From the NCBI RefSeq assembly GCF_900199725.1, contig NZ_LT904902.1:832781-896780 (forward strand): a stretch of DNA of 64,000 nt, in the 5' to 3' direction. The DNA comes from Cytobacillus massiliigabonensis (GTDB lineage: Bacteria; Bacillota; Bacilli; Bacillales; Cytobacillaceae). Shown in pieces: positions 1 through 9,114 of this stretch. A program made the translations under genes and the position numbers. Every line of letters starts with the position of its first letter. The first letter of the stretch is position 1. The notes under the pieces were generated by a model. It had not been told where the DNA came from. It did not search any database and was given only the letters and a program-made list of their open reading frames with translations.

Positions 1-342
1 CTGTTCAAACGATAGACTATCTGGAATTTTAAAGACTAATTGTTCATTCGCAACTACATATTCCGCATATGAACCACCTTTCGGAAAAGCGATGACCCGA
101 TCTCCTTTGGAAAAAGAGGAATGAGCTGAAACTTCTTCTATTGTCCCTGCAACATCCAAGCCTAAGATGAATGGAAAATCCCCTTTTCCTTTATTCCCTA
201 GGCGCTGTTTTATATCTGCATAATTTACACTCGTATACGCTGTTTTTATTAGAACTTCATTTTCTGCTATTTTCGGCATGTCAATATCAGTGTATAAAAG
301 TACATTTGCATCACCAAACTCATTTTGGATTACAGCTTTCAT
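1..342 (-). CDS. MDR-family NAD(P)-dependent oxidoreductase, 3' end cut by window edge
   Basis: The reverse strand from an ATG at 342 reads without a stop to the window edge, giving 114 residues. It begins MKAVIQNEFGDANVL and contains VNYADIKQRLGN, LGLDVAGTIEEV and KGDRVIAFPKGGSYAEYV. These are the hallmarks of the N-terminal GroES-like domain of zinc-independent medium-chain dehydrogenases/quinone oxidoreductases (QOR/zeta-crystallin group), which reduce enones, quinones or aldehydes with NADPH. A GGGAG sequence lies about ten bases ahead of the ATG. The Rossmann-fold half lies outside the window, so cofactor preference cannot be judged. Family call is firm; substrate is unknown. Confidence 0.85.
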   Translation of the reverse strand, partial: MKAVIQNEFGDANVLLYTDIDMPKIAENEVLIKTAYTSVNYADIKQRLGNKGKGDFPFILGLDVAGTIEEVSAHSSFSKGDRVIAFPKGGSYAEYVVANEQLVFKIPDSLSFEQ

Positions 343-482
343 TTTCTATATCCGCTCCCTATTGTTTTATAAAATTTTACCATTCCGACTGTCATTATAA
401 AATTCAATGAATTCTATTAAATTTAATAAGTTTTTCTTATGTATTTTTTCTTTGCCCTTATGTTATCTTGCAGTTTAAAAGT

Positions 483-519
483 AAAAAGGCACTATCTTTT
501 TTTTTCAAGGATAGCATCC
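483..519 (-). terminator. Rho-independent terminator after the Nudix gene
   Basis: On the minus strand an imperfect stem (GGATGCTATC with GATAGTGCC, A-rich loop) is followed by TTTTT. It lies about 45 bases past the stop of the Nudix gene at 566-1000. Confidence 0.5.
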
Positions 520-565
520 TTTAGCTGAATATAAATGGCATAACTGTCTAAAGCACCTATTAGCT

Positions 566-1000
566 TCATTGCATATCTTCATAATCTCGAATAAAAACAA
601 GTGTCTTTTCAAATAGTTTTGGTTGAATTTCTGAATAAGTAAGGCTATTAGGAAGACTATCAAATAGTTTTACTTCATTAATTTCTGAAACTGGCAATAG
701 CCCCATCTTCTTTATCCTCCCAAAATATAGCCTTCCAAAAGTTCTAGAAACAGAATCCTCCATTGAATAGTCGCAAATTGGGATTAAATCAACTTCTATG
801 CAACCAGTTTCTTCAAATAACTCTCTTCTTGCTGTCTCCTCGATTGTTTCTCCCTGTTCCCTATGACCACCCGCTATTTCCCACGTTTTTCTTTCTTTAT
901 GTCTGACATAAACCCACTTCCCCTTATACATAGCACTAATTACTGCAAATTCTAATTTTTTTTCATCCACAGAATCTAAATAATAAAATTCGATTTTCAT
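566..1000 (-). CDS. Nudix hydrolase
   Basis: A 144-residue protein with a complete Nudix box at about residues 44-67: GGHREQGETIEETARREL followed by FEETG, matching Gx5Ex7REUxEExGU. Nudix enzymes hydrolyse nucleoside diphosphates linked to another moiety, with Mg2+ held by the box glutamates. The length is that of a single-domain, MutT-like enzyme. The start has AGGTGA a few bases upstream. The gene stands alone between a hypothetical gene and a terminator. Two further Nudix genes lie in this window (19038-19472 and 24538-24972), but they are not close copies. Fold is certain; substrate cannot be predicted. Confidence 0.9.
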   Translation of the reverse strand: MKIEFYYLDSVDEKKLEFAVISAMYKGKWVYVRHKERKTWEIAGGHREQGETIEETARRELFEETGCIEVDLIPICDYSMEDSVSRTFGRLYFGRIKKMGLLPVSEINEVKLFDSLPNSLTYSEIQPKLFEKTLVFIRDYEDMQ

Positions 1001-1038
1001 ATTGTCACCTAAAATCTTTTGGAATAAAGTTCAATAAA

Positions 1039-1314
1039 TTAAGATGAAAAATCTTCAATAATTTCAACTACATCAATTTTTCCGTTTATCAAAAGCTCCG
1101 GTAGCTCATTTTTCACATTATCCTTCCAATATTCTCTCGCTTGTTCAATTTTTTGAGAGAAAGAAATTCCATCTTCTTTTGGTAAAAGGTTTCCATCCCC
1201 CTCAAAATAAGCGCCCTTAACTCGCAGTTTAACAATCTGTAAAACTTTACAATTATATGAATCAAATAATTCTTTCCATTTCAAGGCATCCTCATAGCTT
1301 TTCGACTTCCACAT
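1039..1314 (-). CDS. hypothetical protein, 91 aa
   Basis: A soluble 91-residue protein without signal peptide or membrane segment that I cannot assign to a family. The sequence starts [17 protein letters not shown], has a central G-D-G-N-L-L-P-K stretch and an acidic end ([11 protein letters not shown]). The ribosome binding site is weak, as the AGG is about 13 bases from the ATG. It lies 38 bases upstream of the Nudix gene on the same strand and may be co-transcribed with it. Coding is supported by uninterrupted reading, the absence of a competing frame and ordinary amino-acid composition. Confidence 0.6.
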   Translation of the reverse strand: MWKSKSYEDALKWKELFDSYNCKVLQIVKLRVKGAYFEGDGNLLPKEDGISFSQKIEQAREYWKDNVKNELPELLINGKIDVVEIIEDFSS

Positions 1315-1350
1315 ATTTCTTAAAAAAACCTGCTTACTTAATTGAAAATG

Positions 1351-1382
1351 AAAAAAGCGATCTCCCTTTTTGAAGGATCGCG
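1351..1382 (-). terminator. terminator after the GNAT gene
   Basis: On the minus strand GCGATC...GATCGC closes a stem followed by TTTTTT. It lies between the GNAT gene stop (1427) and the next gene start (1314). Confidence 0.75.
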
Positions 1383-1426
1383 ACTGACATAGTCAAATCA
1401 AGGTTCATCAACCTATAATTGACTAA

Positions 1427-2269
1427 TTATTCGAGTGAAAATTCATATCCAACATAGTTAAAGATATTTCTGAACCCTATATTCTCTGCAACTGCAACAG
1501 AGGGCTTGTTCACTTCCATACAATCCCAATACGGAACCATATTGTTCTCTAAACATTCTTTAACAAAACGATGTGCTGCCCTTTGAGCTAATTTTTTCCC
1601 CTGATGAGGCTCTAATGTTTCAATATCTATGCAATGTACATTTCCAGCCACAAAACCTGAAAAACAAACACTAACAATTTCATTCCTGTAAACAATACAA
1701 TAACCTATACCATTATTAAAGAAACTCTCAGGTGAGGACCAATACGCTGCTATTTTTGATTGTAAAAATTCAATGTTTTTTATTGAGTTATTACTATTTT
1801 CAAAGAGAGTATGACAAATTTTTATAACCTTATATTCTCGTTCAATTACAGGTTCATCATTCCCTTTATAATCATCCTTCCGTAAGGTATAAACCCTTTG
1901 ATTCCAACGCCCTAATTTTCGATGTTCAAAAACTTTTTCAATCTTGTTATTCCATTTTTCGTGATTGCCAACTCCTTCAAACCATTTTAGCTGAACCTTT
2001 TTTGCTTCTGGTATGATGACATTGTTAATAAAATCGTTTAACTCATTATTAAATTCCTCATTTTGCTCACTTCCAAAAAATATAAATCCATCATTATTTC
2101 CTAACCAAATTAGCCCAGATGCAGGATTATTGATATCATCGACAAAGATACGACCCGGATTTATATTTTCAACAATAGCAATTGCTTCTGCTTGCCCATG
2201 TTCATTTAACAATTTTCTACATTTACTAAATTCAGTTTTGTCCAATTCTGTTATCATAAAAAATCCCAT
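1427..2269 (-). CDS. GNAT-family N-acetyltransferase (GNAT_acetyltran/ZmaR-like)
   Basis: A 280-residue protein. The C-terminal half carries a GNAT acetyl-CoA domain: GYCIVYRNEIVSVCFSGF, then IDIETLEPHQGKKLAQRAA (the Q/RxxGxxx loop that holds the acetyl-CoA pyrophosphate), and the conserved VAENIGFRN ending typical of the fold. The long N-terminal extension with INPGRIFVDD and PASGLIWLGN resembles the two-domain GNAT_acetyltran family that includes the zwittermicin resistance protein ZmaR. Acetylation of a small amine or antibiotic is an inference from that family. Two ATGs compete: the first (2269) has AGAGG almost touching it, while the second, four codons in, has a more relaxed spacing. 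A terminator follows. Confidence 0.85.
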   Translation of the reverse strand: MGFFMITELDKTEFSKCRKLLNEHGQAEAIAIVENINPGRIFVDDINNPASGLIWLGNNDGFIFFGSEQNEEFNNELNDFINNVIIPEAKKVQLKWFEGVGNHEKWNNKIEKVFEHRKLGRWNQRVYTLRKDDYKGNDEPVIEREYKVIKICHTLFENSNNSIKNIEFLQSKIAAYWSSPESFFNNGIGYCIVYRNEIVSVCFSGFVAGNVHCIDIETLEPHQGKKLAQRAAHRFVKECLENNMVPYWDCMEVNKPSVAVAENIGFRNIFNYVGYEFSLE

Positions 2270-2328
2270 ACCTCTTTCAACTCGTACTCAACAAACTAAA
2301 GTTATTATTGATTAAATTTTCTGTTATT

Positions 2329-2790
2329 TTAAGATAAACACTTTTTAATATCGATAATGGCTTGTAAATGCATTCCTTCATGGATGATCGTTCGTATTAA
2401 CACCTGCTCGATTGTTCGCATCCCCATTTCTGTAGGCGGATACTCTTCTTCTAATACATGACCATAGGTCTTCATTAATTTTGCCGGTTGTTCTTTCAGC
2501 AATTTTTTTAGCTCTATATAAGAGGGGGTTTCTGCTGAAAAGTGAGCCGGCGTTGTTCCAAAACCAAACCAGCTGCGGAAGCTATCTGGGACCTCTGTTT
2601 TCTTCTTCGTTAAAGCCTCAATCCATAAGTATTGATCCAGATAAATATGCCCCATATTCCATCTAATATTATTCTTGAAATTATTTGGGATTATTTCCGC
2701 TGCTTCCGCACTTATATCGTTCAAACAATGTAGAATCTCTTCTCGGTAAGCGTCTAATTGGTTGAACAGAATGATGTGACGTTCTTTCAT
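2329..2790 (-). CDS. DinB-family (YfiT-like) putative metal-dependent enzyme
   Basis: A 153-residue protein of the DinB/YfiT four-helix-bundle fold. The three expected metal-binding histidines are visible: NMGHIYLDQYLW in helix 2, and HEGMHLQAI near the C-terminus, which provides two histidines. The family includes bacillithiol- and mycothiol-dependent transferases and many uncharacterised enzymes. AGGAGA lies seven bases before the ATG. It sits on the same strand as the GNAT gene, 59 bases upstream of it. Another DinB-type gene lies at 18267-18737, with little similarity beyond the fold. Function beyond the fold is unknown. Confidence 0.85.
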   Translation of the reverse strand: MKERHIILFNQLDAYREEILHCLNDISAEAAEIIPNNFKNNIRWNMGHIYLDQYLWIEALTKKKTEVPDSFRSWFGFGTTPAHFSAETPSYIELKKLLKEQPAKLMKTYGHVLEEEYPPTEMGMRTIEQVLIRTIIHEGMHLQAIIDIKKCLS

Positions 2791-2992
2791 CTTTTATCTC
2801 CTTTCGGCAAAACTATTTTTATCAATAGAGTTATTATTCGTTTAATAACGTATTTTTCCTTGTTAAAAAATCACTTTTCTAAGAATGCCTTATAAGAATA
2901 CTCCACCAAATGTAATAAATACAAAATTAATAAGTACCCGATAACCTTTATCTCATTCCTTTTATATAAGTAAGCAAATCCTCGTTTGACAA

Positions 2993-3418
2993 ACGAAACT
3001 AAAATAAGCGGAGTTTTTCCGGTTATATGCGGAAAGATGCCCGTTTTTGGGGAAATAAGCGGAGTTTTTCCGGTTATTTTAATAAAAAGCTCTCATTTTC
3101 ATGTTTTATACGTCAATAGGCGGAAATTATCCGTCTATTTAAGCTATTTTCCATTCTATTTACTAATTAGGCGGAATTTCTCCGTCTATTTACGCTATTT
3201 TCCATTCTATTTACTAATTAAGCGGAATTTCTCCGTCTATTTATGCTATTTTCCATTCTATTTACTAATTAAGCGGAATTTCTCCGTCTATTTATGCAAT
3301 TTTCCATTCTATTTACTAATTAAGCGGAATTTCTCCGTTTATTTTTGCAATTCCCCATTCTTATTTACGCTATTTTCCAATCTATTTGCTAATTAAGAGG
3401 AATTTCTCCGTCTATTTT
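2993..3418. repeat. 51-bp tandem repeat with GCGGAATTTCTCCG core
   Basis: About five near-perfect units with GCGG starts at 3171, 3222, 3273 and 3324 (period exactly 51). They are preceded by two diverged units from 2993 and followed by a decayed one near 3390. Each unit holds the near-palindrome GCGGAATTTCTCCG followed by an AT-rich spacer. Since 51 is divisible by three, an apparent reading frame of 136 codons runs through it, encoding a 17-residue hydrophobic repeat. It lacks a convincing ribosome binding site and I do not call it a gene. Apart from a terminator at 3695, the rest of 2791-3847 holds nothing I can identify. Confidence 0.9.
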
Positions 3419-3694
3419 AAAGACCGGCTACTTATCTAAACCCTTATTACAGAAATACGTCCGATTGCGTAACAAAAATCCATATATAACCGAAAGAAAA
3501 AGGAACGATTGTTAGCCCCTTTTCCGATATTACTTTATAAAATTACGTTTTCAATTCCTTTAATCATGTCATAAGCAATTATAAAAACAAAGAAAAGAAC
3601 ATTTAGTTAGACTCTTCACATTTGATAATGAATCATATCCTGATCCTCTCTGTTCTGCCCTTGTCTCCATTAAATGATCCTTTCGTGAAATATA

Positions 3695-3732
3695 GAAAAA
3701 GAGGCCATCCATTTTTGGATAGCCCCTTTTTC
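3695..3732 (-). terminator. bidirectional-looking terminator
   Basis: The stem GGC-ATCC / GGAT-GCC with a T/A-rich loop is flanked by A and T runs on both sides. It lies 116 bases past the SRPBCC gene on the minus strand, which it probably serves. Confidence 0.65.
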
Positions 3733-3847
3733 GCTAATTATAATATTTCTAAAAAAGATCATTACTTACAATGGTCACCTCAGAATGTTACCATTTATAC
3801 TTTTGATAAGACATCTTCAAAATGAGTCGGATTCCACTCTTTGAAAA

Positions 3848-4288
3848 CTATGAGAATACGGCAATTTTACGTGCAATAGATTCTGTTAAACGAGAGGCTA
3901 CCTTTGGAACAGCCCATTTAATAATTGGTGTTAACACCGCACCTGATATTCCACCTGCATGGACGTTCACCGTACAAGTCATCGTTGTTTTCCCATTCGC
4001 TTCTTCTGCAGTAAAGTGACCGCTTCCTGTAAAATTATCTGATAAACCTTTTAGTTCAAACTTAATATTGGAAGGTTCATTCCATTCGGTAATATCTACT
4101 TGCGCTTTTATTGTTTTTCTAATCCCTTTTACACTGCCTTCAAATGTCCAAATCGATTGCTTGTCATTAATGATTTCATGTTCTTTATAGGCAGGAACTG
4201 TCGTTGCCCATTTTTCAAGATCACTGACATAGTCCCAAACTGTTTGTACATCTACTGGAATTTCTACTGTATGTGTTCCCGTTGCCAT
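3848..4288 (-). CDS. SRPBCC/CoxG-like protein
   Basis: A 146-residue protein when started at the ATG at 4288 (MATGTHTVEIPVDVQTVWDYVSDLEKW), which has GGGA eight bases upstream. The longer open frame to 4486 adds low-quality sequence with no initiation signal. The START-like SRPBCC fold is shown by IPVDVQTVWDYVSD, PAYKEHEIIND, SGHFTAEEANGKTTMTCTVNV and a C-terminal helix with VASRLTESIARK. This is the CoxG (carbon monoxide dehydrogenase subunit G) subgroup pattern. Such proteins bind hydrophobic ligands or assist membrane association; no CO dehydrogenase genes are nearby, so a generic ligand-binding role is more likely. Confidence 0.8.
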   Translation of the reverse strand: MATGTHTVEIPVDVQTVWDYVSDLEKWATTVPAYKEHEIINDKQSIWTFEGSVKGIRKTIKAQVDITEWNEPSNIKFELKGLSDNFTGSGHFTAEEANGKTTMTCTVNVHAGGISGAVLTPIIKWAVPKVASRLTESIARKIAVFS

Positions 4289-4490
4289 TCTGATTCCCAC
4301 TTTCACTATGTATGAATTGTAAATTTGCATTCCTACAAAATTATTATGACATAAAAATAGGAAACTCACATCAATTATACATAACTTTCCTATCCCATGA
4401 TTATTTGTAAAACCAAAACTTGTATCTCCATACTTAAAGCAGTACCCATTATTCATTGATAAGAACTTCCTGAAATGAGTAATCATTACT

Positions 4491-4524
4491 AAAAAAAGGC
4501 AAGAACTCTAAAAGGTTCCTGCCT
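4491..4524 (-). terminator. terminator after the chemoreceptor gene
   Basis: On the minus strand AGGCAGGAAC...GTTCTTGCCT forms a strong stem followed by seven T. It begins 15 bases past the chemoreceptor stop. Confidence 0.85.
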
Positions 4525-4538
4525 GCTCATATTTCATC

Positions 4539-6608
4539 CTACTTATTATCCTGTTTCTTAATCTGAAAAAAGTTCATTTTATTTCTCATTTCATTGGTCA
4601 TTTCTCCTAAACTAATGGCTGAGGCAGTAACTTCTTCTGTCGAAGCAGACATTTCCTCTGCTGACGCCGAAATTTCCTGTGCGGATGCAGCTACATCCTC
4701 TGCAATTGCTCCGGTTTGATCTAAGTCTTGAACAATTCGATCTTTTTCTTTTTGAATCTCTGCAGAGGATTCTTTGGTTTCCTTTATTTTAGGAGAAATA
4801 CGCTCAATCGCCTGAATGATTTCCTCAAAGGATTGAATGGTCGTATCTAACTGCTCTCTCTGTAATCGAATATCATTATTTACCTCTTCTGTAGAAGCAA
4901 CCATTTTACCGGTGTCTTGCGAGACTCCTTTAATGATGGAATCAATTTTCCCAGAAGATTCTTTGCTTTTTTCTGCTAAGTTCCTTATTTCATTTGCAAC
5001 AACCGCAAAGCCTTTTCCCGATTCTCCAGCTCTAGCTGCTTCTATGGCAGCATTTAATGCCAGTAAGTTCGTTTGGTCAGAAATGGAATTAATGATTTCT
5101 GTCATCTCATTCACATTGCGAATATTTACTTCGACCGACTTGACTCGTTCGATTAATTCCATAAACGTATGGTTCAGTGATTCAAATGATTTAATCATCT
5201 TAGTCATTTCTTGATTACTCTCATTAGCCATCATCAAAATGGAGCTTGCTGAAGTATCCACTTCATTAATCGATCGATTCATGACATCCAAGCTTGTTCC
5301 AAATTGATTGATTCTTTTATTTACACTTGCTAATTTCTCATGCTGCATTGTTGCTCCTTCAGCAACAGTCGTAATAGCTGCTGCTACATTTTCCGAAGTA
5401 GCACTCATCTGCTGAGAGAAGAAAGATAAGTTTTGAGCATGGTCATCAATACTTAAGGCATTCGCTTGAAAGCTATTAATAACATCTGTTAAGTTATTTT
5501 GCATCGTGTTAAGAGATCTTCCAATATCCCCTAGCTCGTCTTTTCTTGCTAAGTCATTCTCTCCAAATTCGTTTACTAAACCACCATCAGCTACAACTTC
5601 TGCAATTCTGCTATATTTCTTAGCTGTTTTCCCCATACGGTTTGAATAAACAACAATGACCGCAGTGACAATCACAATCGAAACGATACTAGATAAAACA
5701 AAAATACGTAACAAGTCATTTAAACTAGCAAATAAATTGGTTTCACTTACACTTATACCGATCTTCCAGTTAGTATGAGGAATAGTAGAAAAATAGAAAA
5801 TATATTTTTCATTATCTATTGTATATTCTGTTTTTCCAACCTCATTCTCCAACATGTTTTCAGCTGCTGTAACCAAAGAGGAATTTTTATCATCCAATAT
5901 GTTTTCCTTTGTTAAACGATCTTCATCTACACCACCGAGAAGAACACCATCACTTTGTACCAATAAAGCTTTTCCGTCATAATCAATTTTCGTTTCAGTA
6001 ATTAATTTTTGAATACTGCTTATATCAACATCCACTGTAACGACACCCATTAAGCCATCGTTTTGTTTTTTGATCGGATAAGCAGCAGTTACCATTGAAA
6101 CATTGGTAGACGGGTCAGCATAAGCCTTTGTCCACCCTCCGTCCGGTTGAGAACCCACTTTATACCACTCTGTTGCCCATATATCTAGATCTCCTATTGT
6201 ATACGAATCATCAACGGAAACCTTCTCACCCTCTCTAAAAGCATAAGGTGCATATTTTTCTTTTCCTTTAAAAGCAGATGGTTCAAACCAAACGCCCATT
6301 CCAAATGTTTCATTGTACATTGGGATATAGTTCTGCAGTAAATCATTATAATTACTTTCCGATAGCAAATTAGAATTTACTTCAATAGTTTTTGCCAAGC
6401 TTTGGGCAAGCCCATTTTCCTTTTCTAATATCGTGTTAATTTCCTGAGATGCTTCTCGAAGCTTCGTATTCATTGCATAATCTAATTGCTTCGTAATAAT
6501 TTGTCTTGAAAATGTGTACCCAATAGTAGATATGACTACCAGAGCGATGATAATGATAGGAATAATAAACGAGATCAACGATGTAGCAATACTCTTCTTA
6601 CGATGCAT
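4539..6608 (-). CDS. methyl-accepting chemotaxis protein with dCache sensor
   Basis: A 689-residue transmembrane chemoreceptor. Order: cytoplasmic start, TM1 at about residues 11-33, a roughly 265-residue extracellular dCache-type domain (contains [47 protein letters not shown]), TM2 near 300-323, a HAMP linker, and a long helical signalling domain. The hairpin tip is classical: [20 protein letters not shown] then [16 protein letters not shown], the contact site for CheA and CheW. Glutamate/glutamine-rich methylation helices flank it. The dCache family commonly binds amino acids or organic acids; the ligand here is unknown. AGGGGAG lies just before the ATG. It appears monocistronic with its own terminator. 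Confidence 0.95.
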   Translation of the reverse strand: MHRKKSIATSLISFIIPIIIIALVVISTIGYTFSRQIITKQLDYAMNTKLREASQEINTILEKENGLAQSLAKTIEVNSNLLSESNYNDLLQNYIPMYNETFGMGVWFEPSAFKGKEKYAPYAFREGEKVSVDDSYTIGDLDIWATEWYKVGSQPDGGWTKAYADPSTNVSMVTAAYPIKKQNDGLMGVVTVDVDISSIQKLITETKIDYDGKALLVQSDGVLLGGVDEDRLTKENILDDKNSSLVTAAENMLENEVGKTEYTIDNEKYIFYFSTIPHTNWKIGISVSETNLFASLNDLLRIFVLSSIVSIVIVTAVIVVYSNRMGKTAKKYSRIAEVVADGGLVNEFGENDLARKDELGDIGRSLNTMQNNLTDVINSFQANALSIDDHAQNLSFFSQQMSATSENVAAAITTVAEGATMQHEKLASVNKRINQFGTSLDVMNRSINEVDTSASSILMMANESNQEMTKMIKSFESLNHTFMELIERVKSVEVNIRNVNEMTEIINSISDQTNLLALNAAIEAARAGESGKGFAVVANEIRNLAEKSKESSGKIDSIIKGVSQDTGKMVASTEEVNNDIRLQREQLDTTIQSFEEIIQAIERISPKIKETKESSAEIQKEKDRIVQDLDQTGAIAEDVAASAQEISASAEEMSASTEEVTASAISLGEMTNEMRNKMNFFQIKKQDNK

Positions 6609-6831
6609 AATTCTCCCCTATTTACGATTATTTTTAGATTTCTATATGCATTCTATCGTCTGTGCGAATCGTTTTATTAAGTGATCCTGCTAAACATCTC
6701 TTCGGTAATTGTTGGTAATAAAGTATCTTTAAAATAGTAAAGATACAATGCTCCCCGTTTGGTGATTGTTAAGTATCACTAGCCATTTCAATGATTCCTG
6801 AATAAATGAGTTTCTAATTCTTTTCACAAAG

Positions 6832-6868
6832 AAAAAGAGCGTAATTCTTACTGCCGAATTGCGCCCAT
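6832..6868 (-). terminator. terminator after the sensor kinase gene
   Basis: On the minus strand GCGCAATTC...GAATTACGC is followed by TCTTTTT, 58 bases beyond the kinase stop. The remainder of the 6609-6925 gap holds the chemoreceptor upstream region; a 66-codon frame there is not convincing. Confidence 0.65.
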
Positions 6869-6925
6869 AACTGAATAACTGCCAATAAGATTCACTTTGT
6901 AAATAAGCACATGCATTTTCATCCA

Positions 6926-8332
6926 TCATATTTGAATTTCAATTGATGTTCCGCAGCCTATTTCACTTTGAATGGTAATTTGACCGTCGTGGGCTTTAAT
7001 AATGTCATGTGCAATGGCCATGCCTAGCCCTGAACCCTTATGGGCAGCTCCCGTATTTGTCCCTCGATAATACCGATCAAAAATCCGCTCAAGCTCCTTC
7101 TCCTTAATCCCCTTTCCATCATCTTTGATCAAAATATGTGTCTGTTCTTTCATTTCAATGCTTACTTCTACCTTTACTTGATCATTGTTATGAACAATCG
7201 CATTTAAAATTAAATTATTGATTGCCCGCCGGAAAAGAATTTCATCCACTTCTGCCATGATGTTCTCCTCGTTCACATGGAACTGTATATCTCGGTTGGC
7301 ATATTTCGGATCATTCAATAGATCAATCACAATCTTTCGCAGCAAAGCGACAATATTTACTTCTTTTTTATTTAATGTGAGTTCTTTATTTTTTAACCTG
7401 GTTGATAAATTTAAATCTTCCATGACTTCTTTAATATAAAGGGACTTTGCTTCTATAATTCCTGCATATTCCCTTACTTCTTCCGGTGAAAAGTCATACT
7501 CTGGATCTTTGATCATTTCCGCATAACCTTGTATCGAAGACAGCGGCGTTTTTATGTCGTGAGAAATGTTGGCAATCCATTCCTCCTTCATCAAATCTAA
7601 CTTTTTTCTTTCTTTTTCACTGAGCTTTAATTGATCGGCTAAATGATTTAAATTATAGAATACATTTTTATATAAACCTCTTGATTCCGTATGGTGATTA
7701 AATTCATGATTGGCCAATTTTTTAATGCCATCAATTAGCGTATGTAATGGCTGGGTCAGCCTTTTGCTAAAAAGGTAGCCAATCAATAGCGCGATTAAGA
7801 TGTCTATTAGTAAAATAACCATCCCTATTTTAAAGACTCTAATAATATCCTGAATATTGTAGGAGATAAATTGCCGTTCTATATTCCGATTTTCAATTCC
7901 AATCAAATAGCTATACCGACGGTCGTTTTGTTCCTTTTCCCCAACATAAACAACCGTCTTTTCATCAACTTCTTTATACTTATACATTTGAACAATTTCT
8001 GCTGGGATGTATTTTTGCTTCCTATTTACAGGGGCCCCGAAGCTGTATACCTCTTTGCCATTTTCATCTAAAATTTGAATCCAGGCATTCTTTTTAGCTA
8101 ACTTTTTTTGTCCTGTTTCTGAAATAGCTACATTTTGATCCAATGTGATCATTTCTTGTTGAAAATTTCTCGTGAATTGTTCCGGAGATATTTCTCGGTT
8201 TTGAAAAATCGGGACATCAAAAGCGATTTGTGCCGTAAGCAGTGCGATCCCAAGGATGAGATTGATGAAAATAATTAGAACAACAACCAAAACAATAGAT
8301 AATAAATACCTTCCCGTCAGCCTCCACTTCAT
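6926..8332 (-). CDS. two-component sensor histidine kinase
   Basis: A 468-residue membrane kinase. TM1 is at about residues 8-32 and TM2 near 168-190, with about 135 extracellular residues between them. A HAMP domain follows (RLTQPLHTLIDGIKKLANHEF), then a HisKA domain with the H-box NISHDIKTPLSSIQGYAEMI, and an ATPase domain with N-box NNLILNAIVHN, G1 DDGKGIKEKELERIFDRYYRG and G2 GSGLGMAIAHDII. It phosphorylates the OmpR-type regulator encoded two bases upstream. The large extracellular region differs from the Bce/YxdK intramembrane-sensing kinases that normally accompany this transporter type, so it may sense a ligand directly. The start is fixed by AGAGGAAG about nine bases upstream. Confidence 0.93.
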   Translation of the reverse strand: MKWRLTGRYLLSIVLVVVLIIFINLILGIALLTAQIAFDVPIFQNREISPEQFTRNFQQEMITLDQNVAISETGQKKLAKKNAWIQILDENGKEVYSFGAPVNRKQKYIPAEIVQMYKYKEVDEKTVVYVGEKEQNDRRYSYLIGIENRNIERQFISYNIQDIIRVFKIGMVILLIDILIALLIGYLFSKRLTQPLHTLIDGIKKLANHEFNHHTESRGLYKNVFYNLNHLADQLKLSEKERKKLDLMKEEWIANISHDIKTPLSSIQGYAEMIKDPEYDFSPEEVREYAGIIEAKSLYIKEVMEDLNLSTRLKNKELTLNKKEVNIVALLRKIVIDLLNDPKYANRDIQFHVNEENIMAEVDEILFRRAINNLILNAIVHNNDQVKVEVSIEMKEQTHILIKDDGKGIKEKELERIFDRYYRGTNTGAAHKGSGLGMAIAHDIIKAHDGQITIQSEIGCGTSIEIQI

Positions 8333-8334
8333 CC

Positions 8335-9042
8335 CTACGCTTCCTCTATAACGAGCTTATACCCTAAGCCTTTTACTGTTATCAGATATTGAGGATGAGA
8401 AGGCTGGTCTTCGATTCTTTCTCGAAGTCTGCGGATATGAACCATGACTGTATTATCCATGCCGAAGAAGTCTTCTCCCCAGACTGAATCGTAAAGCTGT
8501 TCTTTACTAATTACCTTGTTCTTGTTTTGGAGAAAAACCTTCATTAGCCCTAGTTCCTTTGGCTTCAACTGAATGACTTGCCCATTCTTTGTCAGCTGTG
8601 CCTTTTCCTCGTTTAATTCAAACGGTCCTGCCTGAATTTTTGTCTCCTTCTGCGGTTCAGTCTGCATGTATTCTGCCCGGCGCAAATGGGCTTTTACCCG
8701 ATAAGCAACCTCTTTGGGGCTAAATGGCTTCGTAATGTAATCATCGCCTCCGATTGCAAATCCCAAGATCTTATCAATTTCCTCGTTTTTTGCTGATAAA
8801 AATAAAATAGGCACCTTGGAAATATTTCTGATTTGTTTGCAGACATCATAGCCTTCCCCATCCGGCAGCATAATATCTAGCAGCACAATGTCTGGCTGAT
8901 AGGCTTGAAATTGCTGAAACCCATCTTTAGCAGTAGCTGCAGTGGCCACATGATCGATTCCTTCTTTATTTAACACCGTTTTGATCAGCCGTAGAATATC
9001 TTCTTCATCATCTATAATTAAAACCTTCTTGTTATTTGACAA
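8335..9042 (-). CDS. OmpR/PhoB-family response regulator
   Basis: A 235-residue regulator. The receiver domain begins KVLIIDDEEDILRLI, has the phospho-acceptor aspartate in DIVLLDIMLPDGEG at about residue 57, and the conserved lysine in GGDDYITKPFSPKE. The C-terminal winged helix has LKPKELGLMKVFLQNKNKVISKEQLYDSVWG and DNTVMVHIRRLRERIE. The start is a TTG at 9042 with GGAGG nine bases upstream. Two bases separate it from the kinase gene. I infer that it acts on the phased AAGGTT boxes at 12447-12485 and 13726-13764 upstream of the transporter and DUF418 genes; this has not been shown. Confidence 0.93.
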   Translation of the reverse strand: MSNNKKVLIIDDEEDILRLIKTVLNKEGIDHVATAATAKDGFQQFQAYQPDIVLLDIMLPDGEGYDVCKQIRNISKVPILFLSAKNEEIDKILGFAIGGDDYITKPFSPKEVAYRVKAHLRRAEYMQTEPQKETKIQAGPFELNEEKAQLTKNGQVIQLKPKELGLMKVFLQNKNKVISKEQLYDSVWGEDFFGMDNTVMVHIRRLRERIEDQPSHPQYLITVKGLGYKLVIEEA

Positions 9043-9076
9043 AATACATGCCTCCTTGCTTTCCTATTACATTATA

Positions 9077-9109
9077 GTAAAAAGGAATCCCTTTTCAAAA
9101 GGATTCCTT
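9077..9109 (-). terminator. terminator between yxeA-like gene and the regulator gene
   Basis: A perfect stem of about 12 base pairs (AAGGAATCC / GGATTCCTT) is followed on the minus strand by TTTTTAC. It separates the transporter/YxeA unit from the two-component genes, which then need their own promoter or read-through. Confidence 0.85.
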
Positions 9110-9114
9110 CATTC

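Noticed and set aside
2986..3396. 136-codon plus-strand frame with a 17-residue hydrophobic repeat
   Set aside because: It is kept open by the 51-bp tandem repeat; no start signal. The repeat is reported as a finding, not as a gene.
3622..3825. 67-codon plus-strand frame
   Set aside because: It contains the terminator hairpin at 3695-3732 and has no family resemblance.
6729..6929. 66-codon minus-strand frame after the kinase gene
   Set aside because: It spans the kinase terminator and overlaps the kinase end by a few bases, with no start signal.
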